In this document: one piece after another, positions 8,520 through 17,372 of the stretch
Numbering within the stretch: position 1 is the first letter of the stretch
Layout: the number at the start of each line of letters is the position of its first letter
Source of the DNA: CAVTYH01 sp963773875
GTDB taxonomy: Bacteria > Planctomycetota > Planctomycetia > Pirellulales > JADZDJ01
NCBI GenBank assembly: GCA_963773875.1
Contig: CAVZCV010000009.1
Span: 194,823-258,822, forward strand
Direction of reading: 5' to 3'
Length of the DNA stretch: 64,000 bases
Program-made: the position numbers and the translations under genes
The notes under the pieces: generated by a model
The model's input: the letters and a program-made list of their open reading frames with translations, nothing else
What the model was told of the DNA's origin: nothing
Database searches by the model: none

Positions 8520-9265
8520 TACAGCTCATGGTTTGGCGCCGGTTGCCATTCTCCTTTAACAGCACCGAATTTTGCAGGCATCGCAAGAGCCACTTTAAGG
8601 CGTTCCAAATATGCGCTACGGGGAATTTCGACAGCGCCTAAGGTCGCCGTGTGATCGGTGAGTTGTTGAATATCCAAGAGCTGAAAGTGTTGTCTTTTCA
8701 AATGCCGAACTAAATTTGCTAGGGCGACTTTCGAAGCATCGCGTGCCCGAAAAAACATTGATTCGGCCGAGAAAAAACCGCCAATGGCAACTCCATAAGT
8801 GCCGCCAACGAGTTTGCCAGCTTGCCAAACTTCGACGCTGTGGGCGTAACCTAGCGCAGACAGTTCTGCGTACGCGGCAATCATGGCTGGAGTGAGCCAA
8901 GTGTGACTTTCGCGGTCACCAACCGTTGCACAGCCGCGAATCACACCGGCAAAATCGCGATCGCTCGTGACGCTGAATTGCTTTTGCCGCAACGTGCGAG
9001 CCAAACGTCGGGAGACGTGAAAATCGTCGAATTCAAAGATCGCACGTGGGTCGGGCGACCACCACTGCGGCATCTCGATTCCTTCGATTAGAGGCCAAGG
9101 AAATAGCCCATGGCAATATGCATCGAGAAGCCAACGAGGCGATAACTCGCCGCCAATGCATACTAGCCCGTATTCGTCGGCCGTACTAGCGTCGGGAAAG
9201 AGCTGCGATTGCGGAAGTACCGCCATTGGAATTATGCACCGCCGGCTTGGCAGACTTTGCGCCAA
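8519..9265 (-). CDS. aat: Leucyl/phenylalanyl-tRNA-protein transferase
   Basis: The enzyme attaches Leu or Phe from its tRNA to proteins with N-terminal Arg or Lys, marking them for ClpAP (bacterial N-end rule). The 248-residue product has the conserved blocks GLVCIGGELSP, YCHGLFPW, WWSPDPRAIF, HTWLTPAMIAAYAELSALGYAHSVEVW as expected, and GGFFSAESMF. The start may be Met14 (MAVLPQSQLFP), since the first 13 residues are not typical. It is the first gene of the aat-tsaE pair. Confidence 0.93.
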   Translation of the reverse strand: MAQSLPSRRCIIPMAVLPQSQLFPDASTADEYGLVCIGGELSPRWLLDAYCHGLFPWPLIEGIEMPQWWSPDPRAIFEFDDFHVSRRLARTLRQKQFSVTSDRDFAGVIRGCATVGDRESHTWLTPAMIAAYAELSALGYAHSVEVWQAGKLVGGTYGVAIGGFFSAESMFFRARDASKVALANLVRHLKRQHFQLLDIQQLTDHTATLGAVEIPRSAYLERLKVALAMPAKFGAVKGEWQPAPNHEL

Positions 9266-9304
9266 GCTTTCAGACTAACGAGTGGCGGTCGTCGTGGCAA
9301 CTCG

Positions 9305-10417
9305 TTACTTGCCTGAGTTGATGTCGTCAAGCAACTCTTCAAATGTGGGCTGAACGAGCTTCGTGTTGCCAGACCATTGTTTGGCACTAACCCGACAGGC
9401 CAGCGCCGGCTGGAGCCACTTTCCTGAAAGGCGATTGGGCACGAACGGTTCCGATCGCTGCAACTTACGCATCCGCTGGATGAGTTGCGCCCGGATTTCC
9501 GGAGTAAATCCGGAATTGACGGTGCCCACGCATGCCAATTTGCCATCGACGGCCGCAGCCAGTATTAACGATTGAAAATCATTCTCGCCGTCGGGCTCGT
9601 ATCCTATGATCAGGCAATCAATGGCGATTTTGGGTTTTGGCGGCGGTGCCTTTTCAGGTTCTTTTGCAGCCGCATTACCTGCGAAATCTTGAATTGCATT
9701 TTCCAATCCGTCCTGATTGTCGCCAGCGAGTTGTTGCGCTTGCTCTGTGATGGCCTTCATGAGATTCACGTGCGCGGGCTTGCCACCCCAGTCCATTAGA
9801 TCTTTATCAGCCAGCCCGCCAACAATGAACGAAGACAGAACCGCAGACATTCCCCATGCACCCAGCGCAACACGCCAGAAAGTCGCTGGCAGCGAATGAA
9901 GCACCGGTGACCAAACTGCAATTGGCTTGAGAATAATGTCAAGGAAAGTCAGCCGATCGTTTTCCATGATCGTAAATAAATATGCCGTTAAGTGCCCTGC
10001 CATAAGCACGGTTTCCCCAATAACCAATTGGGCAACCGTCCAAGTAAATCGCGCAGAACCGGTATGTGGCAGATAGATCCGCGCGATGATGCTGACAGCC
10101 AAGATCACGCCAATTCCGGCAACCAATTTGCATGCCCAGGGGGGCGTGAAGCGACGGATTCGATCGACCTTGGAGACTGGTGTCTGCGTTGACGCAGCTT
10201 CGAGGTCGCATGGGTCCAATTCGCAATGGATCCTTAGACGCGGGTGCCACCCGCAACGCAAGCACCAGCCTTGCTTCCCGCTTTGCGGACTGGAACATTT
10301 CTCGCAGACCAGTTCTGTTGGATCGGCGACAGCCACGTTGCCATTGGAGACTTTAAGACAATCCGGCTCGTCGAAATCCTCGCCCTTTTTGATTCCATCA
10401 ATATGCGCGCTTGCCAT
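9305..10417 (-). CDS. Membrane protein with zinc ribbon and ATP-dependent DNA ligase C-terminal (OB-like) domain
   Basis: The 370-residue protein has three parts. Residues 38-55 hold CEKC and CLRC, a zinc ribbon. Residues about 94-200 contain three or four hydrophobic segments, such as KLVAGIGVILAVSIIARIY and VALGAWGMSAVLSSFIVGGL. After an Ala/Pro/Lys linker, residues 265-365 match the C-terminal region of LigD-type ATP-dependent DNA ligases: DCLIIGYEPDG, then VGTVNSGFTPEIRAQLIQRM, then WLQPALACRVSAKQW and a final PTFEEL. The nucleotidyltransferase domain with the catalytic KxDG lysine is absent, so it cannot ligate DNA alone. The function is unknown. It runs leftward and alone, divergent from the HtrA-like gene. 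Confidence 0.75.
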   Translation of the reverse strand: MASAHIDGIKKGEDFDEPDCLKVSNGNVAVADPTELVCEKCSSPQSGKQGWCLRCGWHPRLRIHCELDPCDLEAASTQTPVSKVDRIRRFTPPWACKLVAGIGVILAVSIIARIYLPHTGSARFTWTVAQLVIGETVLMAGHLTAYLFTIMENDRLTFLDIILKPIAVWSPVLHSLPATFWRVALGAWGMSAVLSSFIVGGLADKDLMDWGGKPAHVNLMKAITEQAQQLAGDNQDGLENAIQDFAGNAAAKEPEKAPPPKPKIAIDCLIIGYEPDGENDFQSLILAAAVDGKLACVGTVNSGFTPEIRAQLIQRMRKLQRSEPFVPNRLSGKWLQPALACRVSAKQWSGNTKLVQPTFEELLDDINSGK

Positions 10418-10656
10418 TCCGCTCGCCCTTTACTTGTCGAATTCATTGGCTGGTGACCTACATATCGATCAAGCATAGAATATGGTTTGCGGCGGCCGAT
10501 GTGGCGACGACGGACAGGCGCAATCCCAGGCTTTTGAGGGGGTCTATCGTATCGATTTTGCGGTGTGTGATCGATTTGCACAGCCGTAGCTTGGCGGCCC
10601 CGCTTAAACTAAAATCTATCCGGCTTTCCGCGCTTCTTCGTATTCACCTGCTGAAC

Positions 10657-11841
10657 ATGGAAACGTACAAATCGCCTCCGTATGAATTGCCGACTACCGT
10701 AGCGCACAAGGTCGCCGTCGAGCCCACGCCGAACCGGCTCCCTTTCCTACTGCTAATGTTGCTCGGGGTCATTGTGTTGGCTTTCTTGCCGGCGCTCATG
10801 GAGCGAATTGAATACGCTCGAACACGCGGCGAAGTGCGGGCCCTGCGCGAAATGTTGCCGGACTTGAACCTGAAGGCGCTGGGCAAGGCCTCGACCCTTG
10901 TTTACCGCAAGATTAAGCCCAGCGTTGTTCATATCGATACCGTAAGTGCAGTGCATGAGCGGCACGATGCGATCTCCGCGCTTTTCGATGGACGTGGGCA
11001 CGATTTTGAGGAGCAGGGCGAGGCGTCCGGAGTGATTGTCGATGAGGCAGGCTATATCGTGACCAACTTGCACGTCGTAGAAGGGGCCTCGGAAATTAAC
11101 GTGGCACTCGCCGATCATCGCAAGTTTCCGGCGGATGTTGTCGGCGTCGACGCCGGAATTGACCTGGCAGTTCTCAAGATCAACGCTTCGGGGTTAATTC
11201 CGGCCACATGGGGCGATAGCGACAAACTAGAAGTCGGCGAAATGGTTTGGGCCGTCGGCAATCCCTTTGGGCTCGATCAAACGATCACATCGGGGATTGT
11301 AAGCGCCAAAGAGCGCCGCGGTTTCGGTCCCAGTGCGTATCAGGAGTTTCTGCAAACCGACGTGGCGGTGAATCCCGGTAACAGCGGTGGACCACTGGTC
11401 GATATCAACGGCGATGTTGTGGGTATTAACACCGCAATTATTGGCACAGCCTATCAAGGCATTAGCTTTGCCATTCCCAGCAATCTTGCCCGTGAGGTTT
11501 ACGACAAGATTCGCGCTACGGGAAAAGTGGTCCGCGGATATCTGGGAGTGCAGCTCGCGCCGCTCAATTCAGAAATTGCCAAACGATTGCGATTTCCCGC
11601 CGATCGTACCAGTGGGGCGGTTGTAGTGCTCGTGACTCGCGCTTCGCCCGCTGAAGAGGCAGGTTTGGAACCCGGCGACATTATTGTGGAATGGAACAAG
11701 CAACCGGTAGTGGATGACGGAGCCTTACGGCTGGTTATTGCCCGCACCGCAGTCGGCTCGACAGTTCCAATAAAGATATTTCGCGATGGTCGCGAACAAA
11801 CGCTCGATGTAAAAATAGCGGAGCGACCGTCAAACCGATAG
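10657..11841 (+). CDS. Membrane-anchored HtrA/Deg-family serine protease with one PDZ domain
   Basis: The 394-residue product has one N-terminal membrane helix (FLLLMLLGVIVLAFLPAL), so the protease faces the periplasm-like compartment. The trypsin-like triad is complete: His139 in TNLHVVEG, Asp169 in GIDLAVLKI and Ser243 in NPGNSGGPL. A single PDZ domain follows (about 295-390, GYLGVQLAPLN to DGREQTLDV). The frame is open from 10411, but ATG 10657 is preferred because the preceding residues look non-coding. Proteases of this class degrade misfolded envelope proteins or act in regulated proteolysis. Confidence 0.88.
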   Translation: METYKSPPYELPTTVAHKVAVEPTPNRLPFLLLMLLGVIVLAFLPALMERIEYARTRGEVRALREMLPDLNLKALGKASTLVYRKIKPSVVHIDTVSAVHERHDAISALFDGRGHDFEEQGEASGVIVDEAGYIVTNLHVVEGASEINVALADHRKFPADVVGVDAGIDLAVLKINASGLIPATWGDSDKLEVGEMVWAVGNPFGLDQTITSGIVSAKERRGFGPSAYQEFLQTDVAVNPGNSGGPLVDINGDVVGINTAIIGTAYQGISFAIPSNLAREVYDKIRATGKVVRGYLGVQLAPLNSEIAKRLRFPADRTSGAVVVLVTRASPAEEAGLEPGDIIVEWNKQPVVDDGALRLVIARTAVGSTVPIKIFRDGREQTLDVKIAERPSNR

Positions 11842-11869
11842 CTTGCTATCAGAAAGAGGCGATCATTCG

Positions 11870-14800
11870 CTATGTGTTATTCGATATCGCCCTCGCATTA
11901 AACCTTTCCTGGATTGATGCCAGCCAATCCATGGCCGGCCAGGCATACGGTCGGAATTTTTCGAGACTGCCCTCTTCTTCGTTTTGAAAGATAGCGACAT
12001 GCTGGCCAAGCTTGCTGGCCAGCGGTGTGTCGATTAAATGGCTGCTATCATTGGCGCTCATTTGCAATAGCACTCGCAGCGCAAACTCGCGAAGCGATTG
12101 CCGATCGAAACTGCGATTCACTGAATTAAGCGAATCGCACCAAACGATCGAGTAAACTCCAACCGCCGGGCCATCGCGCAAGATACTGCCAAGCAACTGA
12201 ACGGGTGTCGCCGGCCTATCACCCGACATCGAAAAGCCGAAGTCATTTTCATCCCGACGTAGATCGCGGAAGCGGCCCAAATCGCAGATAATCAAATAGA
12301 GCGTAGGTCCTGCAGACTCGTCGGGCAATTGTCGCCTTTCAACCTCGTGGGCGATTTCCGCCAAAGTCGCCGGCAGATCTCGCCGCCCAGCGATTTGCAT
12401 CGTATGTGGAAGAATGGTGGAAAATGACGACAGGCCCTCGCGAAAATCCGTCAGCAATTCACCGATGGGCAAACCCGCTGGTCGATCGTGCTCGACAACA
12501 TAATACTGTGCTGCGCTTCCTGCTGCATAACCATTCGTCGCGCAACCATTGAACGTACTCGGACGGTGTTGTGCTGCCAAGCTCACTAATGCCGAGGCAA
12601 GGATGCTCATCGCGATTTCCGCTCGCTGGCCGACAATCAGCAAATTACTGCCACTTTGAGGCCTGAACACCGCAGCAGTTGGATCCTTGATCGCTATCGC
12701 CTCGCCGAGCCATCCATTGACGGGCATCGATTGCACGGGCCAGTCGGCGGCACGCAGTAATTCGCCTAGAGCGCAATTGCGGCGAATGTCCGCTGGAACA
12801 TTCCCCTCGAACACAATTTGTCGCGAACGCACAACAATTTCAACGGCTGCATTTCTCTTCTCCGCTAAATCATGCAAATCTGCGAGGTACTGTTCGCGCC
12901 GTGTGTCCGATAGCCAAACAATTTGAAACGGGTGATTTCCCTGCACCAGCCCGTTTGCATCGTTGTAAATTGCTTCACCAGGGCGGAAAGCAGACGAGCC
13001 GCCGAGTTCTCTTCGCTGAGAATTAAGTGCGCGTCGGATTCGCTGCATTGCAGAGCGATCCGCACTGCCATTTGACCAATTGTACTTCGGGCCAGGCTAT
13101 ACGCACCGCCCAGTGTTTGCGATCCTAACAAGACATGCATCCCAAAGGCGCGGCCTTGCCGTACCAATCGATCCAAGAGCAGCGCAGCGTCCTGTGCCAA
13201 CTTATCGTCGTCGGTGAATAGCTCCTGAAACTCGTCGACGATCAGCATGATTCTCGGCATCGAATTCGACCCGGCAGTCGCGCGATAGGCAGCAACATCT
13301 TGCACACCTGCATCGCGAAACAGGTCGCCACGGCGCTTGAGTTCGGCATCGAGCTTTTCGATTACACTGACGCCAAATTCCCGTTCGCTTTCAATCGCGA
13401 TCACCCGGGCATGCGGCAAAAGATGAGTTGCGTACGTTTTGAATTCGACTCCCTTTTTGAAGTCGATCAAGTACAGCTCGATCTGATCCGGGCTGTACAT
13501 CAGAGCCAGGTTCGTTATGAGCGCATGCAGCAGCGTCGATTTCCCTGAACCAGTTTTGCCGGCTACAAGTACGTGCTGAGACATTCCTTCGCCTAACTTC
13601 AAGAATTGAAGTTTCGTCGCGCCCGCGCGGCCCAACGGGACTGAAACGCCTCGGCTGGTATCGCCGCTCCACCAATTCGCAGGCTGCGGTGCAACGTACT
13701 CGAATGGAACTTCAACTCGCTTGGCCTCTTTCGCACCGCGCCCCACCGCCTGAACTAGCCGCGTAAACTGTTCTTCCCCGGGTGGCGTTTCCATCCAAAG
13801 CGGATACTTTTGATAATCTTCGTCCTGCCATTTGAATGCGTGCCCATCCCAAACAAGTGTCGTGCAATTTCGTTCGACATCTTTCAGATCAAATCTAGCT
13901 GGAAACGGTTGTTTCACATCGTTAATGATGATGGTGTAGGCACCACACCGGGCACCGCTTGTCACGATGCTAGTTAAGCGCCTTGCGGCGGTTTCGGAAA
14001 AATTGACCGGGAAATTCGCCACGACCAGCACGCGGAATGGCTCTGCCACTTCGCCGGCAAATGCGTTGTATTCATCAATCGATTGAAACTCATTCCGAAG
14101 ATACTTCTGAATCACGTTTTCCATCTGTTCGGTCAGGTCGGCCAGTCGCTGTTCGATGTGGGTCGGCTCGGTCCATATCCGATTTGTCACCAACTGCTCG
14201 TCGTGGTCCGCGAGGTGCATAAAGCCGGCGAAGTTTTCGCCGAGACCCACGGGATCAATTATGGTGAACCGAACTTTGCCCGGCGGAATCGAAGTGAGCA
14301 ACCGCAGCATGAGCGATTGCACGGATTCGACGGCCGTTCGCCGCCCATCGCCCGTCGCTTTCAACAGCAGCGACGCGTTCTTCGGAAACGGCAATAGCGC
14401 CGGCAGATCGAACTTCGCCGGAATGAGCCCGTTCAAAGACACTTCCGCAGAAATTGCGCCGGGAATAGTTTTCAGATCGACGTGAAACTGTCCGAACCGT
14501 AAAGTTGGCGGTGGCATGGTCGGCGGCAGCCAATGTTCCCATCGCGAATCGTTCCAGGCGGGAAAGAACTGCCAACTGGCACGGTGATTCTCCTCGACGA
14601 TTGCCCGCACGGCCATCGCGCCAGCCTTCCATTTCTCGGTGAGCGAAGTCGATACTTCTTCATATTCTCGCTGCGCAGCGGCTAGCGCGGTTTCAAATTG
14701 ATCTTGGGCCGCTCGCAAATCTTGCTGATAATGCCGCTGAAGTTCATCCAGTCGCTGCGGATACACACGATGTGCCTGTGCCAGCGCCGTATCGTGAGCG

Positions 14801-15885
14801 GCTTGCAGTTCGGCGGCCAATCTAGCATGTGTGGAATGTGCCGATGCCAGCGATTCATCGCGACGGACTGATATTTCCGCAATGCGGCCTTCAAACTTAT
14901 CATTCGCGGCTTTTAGCTCGCGTTCACGCCGGTCCAGAATTCTTTGTGTTTCCGCCTGCGCTCGGTGCTTGGCCTGCGTTCGCGCTGCTTGCCGCAACCT
15001 TTCGGCTTCCGCTATATCTTCGTGCAGTGTTCGGTATGGCTCAGCCACCGACTTTTCAGCGTTTCGATACAACCAAATGCAGCCCGTAAGATTTGCGACA
15101 ATACTTGCGATACCACCAGCAATTAGCCATGTCCAAGAGCTACCGCCGAAAATTCCAAACGACGCGCCGCAAAGCGCAGCCGACGCGAGCAATGCCATTC
15201 CAAAGGGTCGTCCGCCGATAAGCACCTGCGGCCACCATATTCTTTTGATTGACTCCAATCGCTGGATTGCCGACCGCGCCACTTCAGTGAGCTTGGCAAG
15301 CGGGTCGTGAATTTCGGAAGCCCCTTCTGTTTGTATCTCATCGACGTCATTTTGCGACTCGGAAGAATCGGGTTTTTCGAGTGGTCGTATGAGCCTCCCA
15401 AGCCGGCATACTGAAAGGTATTGATTTGCCAATTCGATGGTTTGAACCAACACGCTGTGAGTTGCTGCAATCTCTTTTTTATCTTGTTGTAGCTGCAACT
15501 TGGGTGCGTGCTGAGTCGCCTCAAAAACCGTATTTGCTTCCCAGTTCTCTTCGGACAGCTCTTTTTTGGCTCGCCGCAATGCGGAATTAAAGTTCGATTG
15601 CGTATGTGAAATCCATTGAGCACGATCCTGATCGGCGGCCGAAGATTTAGATTTGAAATCAGTCTCCGCTCGCTCCACTTCGGCATCGTATTGACGTTGC
15701 GTGGCGTCGCGATCCATCTGGAATCGCAAAATCACTGCCTGCCGCCCATCGCTCAATTCCTGCTTGATTCGAACCGTTGCGGCCTCAATGTCCGCATGCA
15801 TCTTGCGCTCTGCCAGTTCGCGCTCCGCGGAAAGCCGGTGCAATTCTGCAAGCATTTCGCGTTGGCTGATGGGTGAGAACGTCAT
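11870..15885 (-). CDS. FtsK/SpoIIIE-type (EccC-like) multi-domain ATPase of a WXG100 locus, one frameshift
   Basis: The first frame gives about 967 residues of homology, and the rest continues in the next frame after RLLS, at about 12985, as RPGEAIYNDANG through to 11870. One C seems missing there; the full protein would be about 1,340 residues. Order: coiled coil (1-180), two membrane helices (about 215-275), second coiled coil (275-400), a degenerate P-loop domain (LLLKATGDGRRTAVES), an intact FtsK ATPase domain with Walker A GKTGSGKST (about 773-781) and Walker B IMLIVDEFQE (about 878-887), then a third degenerate ATPase domain (NLLIVGQRAEIAMS). Tandem ATPase domains with only some active resemble EccC of type VII secretion. 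It is the last gene of the operon, three bases after its neighbour. Confidence 0.82.
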
Positions 15886-15888
15886 TGG

Positions 15889-16110
15889 CTACTCGCATTC
15901 TCGCTCGGCGCGATTCAACAGTTCGGCGAGGCGACTAATCGCTTCCAGCGCCGCAGCAATGTGCGGGTCCAGAGGTTCGATGTAAGTTGCCTCAAACCGT
16001 CGGCAATTCTGGTCGTGCCAGTGTTCCTTCGTATCTTCCCACCGCAAGCGCAACGCTTTGTGAGCGGCAGCGATTTTGGCAGCTCCAGTGGTGAGATCGG
16101 CAACTTTCAT
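15889..16110 (-). CDS. Small WXG100-like protein (73 aa)
   Basis: The short helical protein contains W31-H-D-Q-x4-F39 (HWHDQNCRRFE). This is the same W-x-D-Q-x4-F pattern as in the 90-residue WXG100-like protein at the other end of the operon. WXG100 proteins are helical hairpins exported by FtsK-type ATPases in type VII systems, with the W-x-G turn in the middle; here G is replaced by D. Its ATG overlaps the stop of the upstream gene (ATGA, 16107-16110), and its stop lies three bases before the ATPase start. It may be the partner of the other WXG-like protein. Confidence 0.65.
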   Translation of the reverse strand: MKVADLTTGAAKIAAAHKALRLRWEDTKEHWHDQNCRRFEATYIEPLDPHIAAALEAISRLAELLNRAERECE

Positions 16111-16748
16111 GATGCGGCTGCTTTTTTGTGTATTGTTGGAAGCTCTTCGTTAGATTGATTGCCGGCTTTGGATTCCTCGGCGGCAGTTGGCACATCATCG
16201 CTAGATCGAGCCATGGACCGATCGTCCGCGGTTCCAGCCAACTCTTCCCATTTAAGTGCAGCCGGCGCGCTCGTCGCCGCATAGTTCTCTAGCGCAACAC
16301 TCATCCTCTCTAACAATGCCATCGCCCGTGGAATATCGCCGTCGAGTACCATCATCAGTTGCTGAATTGGGCCGCGAAATTTCTCAACGGCTTGCTGCAC
16401 AGCTCGGCTCCACAGCTTTACCGCCTGCAATTTTCGCTGGGCGTGCTCCAGTCGTCGCTTCGCCGCTTCTAGAATCTTTTTTTCTTGATCACACGATGGC
16501 GTGAAATCGCCAATACTTTTAAATGTGCGGCTGTTGGCAAGATCGACTTTTGCACGGGCTACCGCATCTTGCGCCCGCCGCAGTTCAGCTTCCCAGTACT
16601 GTGGCCGATTGTGGGCAAACCATTCAACGGCGCGGTGAGTTTCAATTTCGAGATCTGCAAGTGCCCGCAGGACTTCGCCGCTGAATCCCGCCAGCGCCGC
16701 ACGAAAGTCGGCAATCGCCGCAACATCGGTGACACGAGCATCCGGCAT
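16107..16748 (-). CDS. Helical protein of unknown function in WXG100/FtsK operon
   Basis: The 213-residue product reads MPDARVTDVAAIADFRAALA at the start and is almost wholly predicted helical. It has repeated Glu/Arg/Ala heptad-like stretches (RRAQDAVARAKVDL, KKILEAAKRRLEHAQRK) and a polar, disordered C-terminus. The frame is open to 17240, but ATG 16748 follows the upstream WXG gene by 32 bases and removes an unlikely Arg-rich extension. I do not recognise the family. Position between two WXG-like genes suggests a structural component, chaperone or substrate of the same system; that is inference. Confidence 0.7.
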   Translation of the reverse strand: MPDARVTDVAAIADFRAALAGFSGEVLRALADLEIETHRAVEWFAHNRPQYWEAELRRAQDAVARAKVDLANSRTFKSIGDFTPSCDQEKKILEAAKRRLEHAQRKLQAVKLWSRAVQQAVEKFRGPIQQLMMVLDGDIPRAMALLERMSVALENYAATSAPAALKWEELAGTADDRSMARSSDDVPTAAEESKAGNQSNEELPTIHKKAAAS

Positions 16749-16780
16749 TTTGAACCTAACTCTCGTTGTGATGCGATCGG

Positions 16781-17053
16781 CTATCGTTGCTGCAAGTATT
16801 CTTCGATCCGCTCTGCCTTGCGAAGCAAATACGGAATGTACTGATTCGTCGCTTCGACGAAGTGTGACATCGTGCGCAATTGCTGTTCGAACTCTTCGAC
16901 AAACCGTTGATGCTCCTGATCGCGCCACGAAGCGCCGAGCGACATCAACTGACGCTGTGAGTTCTGCATGTGCGTCAGCATTTCGTTGCTGAAATTCTTG
17001 AGGTGCTGCACAAAACGGCGCAGTTCGGCCGGATCGACGATTGCCTGGGGCAT
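16781..17053 (-). CDS. WXG100 family protein (90 aa)
   Basis: The length (90 residues), all-helical character and central ASWRDQEHQRFVEEFEQQL fit the WXG100/EsxA-like family. The central turn is W43-R-D rather than W-x-G. Flanking helices run from VDPAELRRFVQHLKNFSNEM to YIPYLLRKAERIEEYLQQR. Such proteins dimerise and are substrates or co-factors of type VII secretion ATPases. It is the first gene of the four-gene leftward operon that ends with the FtsK/EccC-like ATPase. Confidence 0.78.
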   Translation of the reverse strand: MPQAIVDPAELRRFVQHLKNFSNEMLTHMQNSQRQLMSLGASWRDQEHQRFVEEFEQQLRTMSHFVEATNQYIPYLLRKAERIEEYLQQR

Positions 17054-17204
17054 AAGATGAGCGCCTCTTCAAATATGTTGAGAAAGGTTCCGACAGTCCC
17101 CACAGTTCCATCATATCGTTCGCTTCGGCATCAGGCATGCATGGACGGTTGAAATTACTCGGTCTAATCACAATTTCAGCCTGATCAGCGTTGTATTTGT
17201 CGAC

Positions 17205-17234
17205 TTGACCCGGCGAAACGCGACGCGCTATAAT
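17205..17234 (+). promoter_or_regulatory. Sigma-70 type promoter of the dnaG-rpoD operon
   Basis: TTGACC at 17205-17210 and TATAAT at 17229-17234 are separated by 18 bases. It lies about 140 bases upstream of the dnaG start in the 319-base gap between the divergent WXG100 gene and dnaG. No other -35/-10 pair as good is visible in this gap. Confidence 0.7.
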
Positions 17235-17372
17235 CGGCACACTGCTATGGATGGCAAGGCCGGATTCGCCTTATAAACGGCATCCGGCGGAATGGGTCAG
17301 GGTGGGCCCTCGCTCGTGGCTTCTTTGCCGCAGTGTTGATCCGCCTGTTCCCGCACCGCAAAGGAGTTGCCG

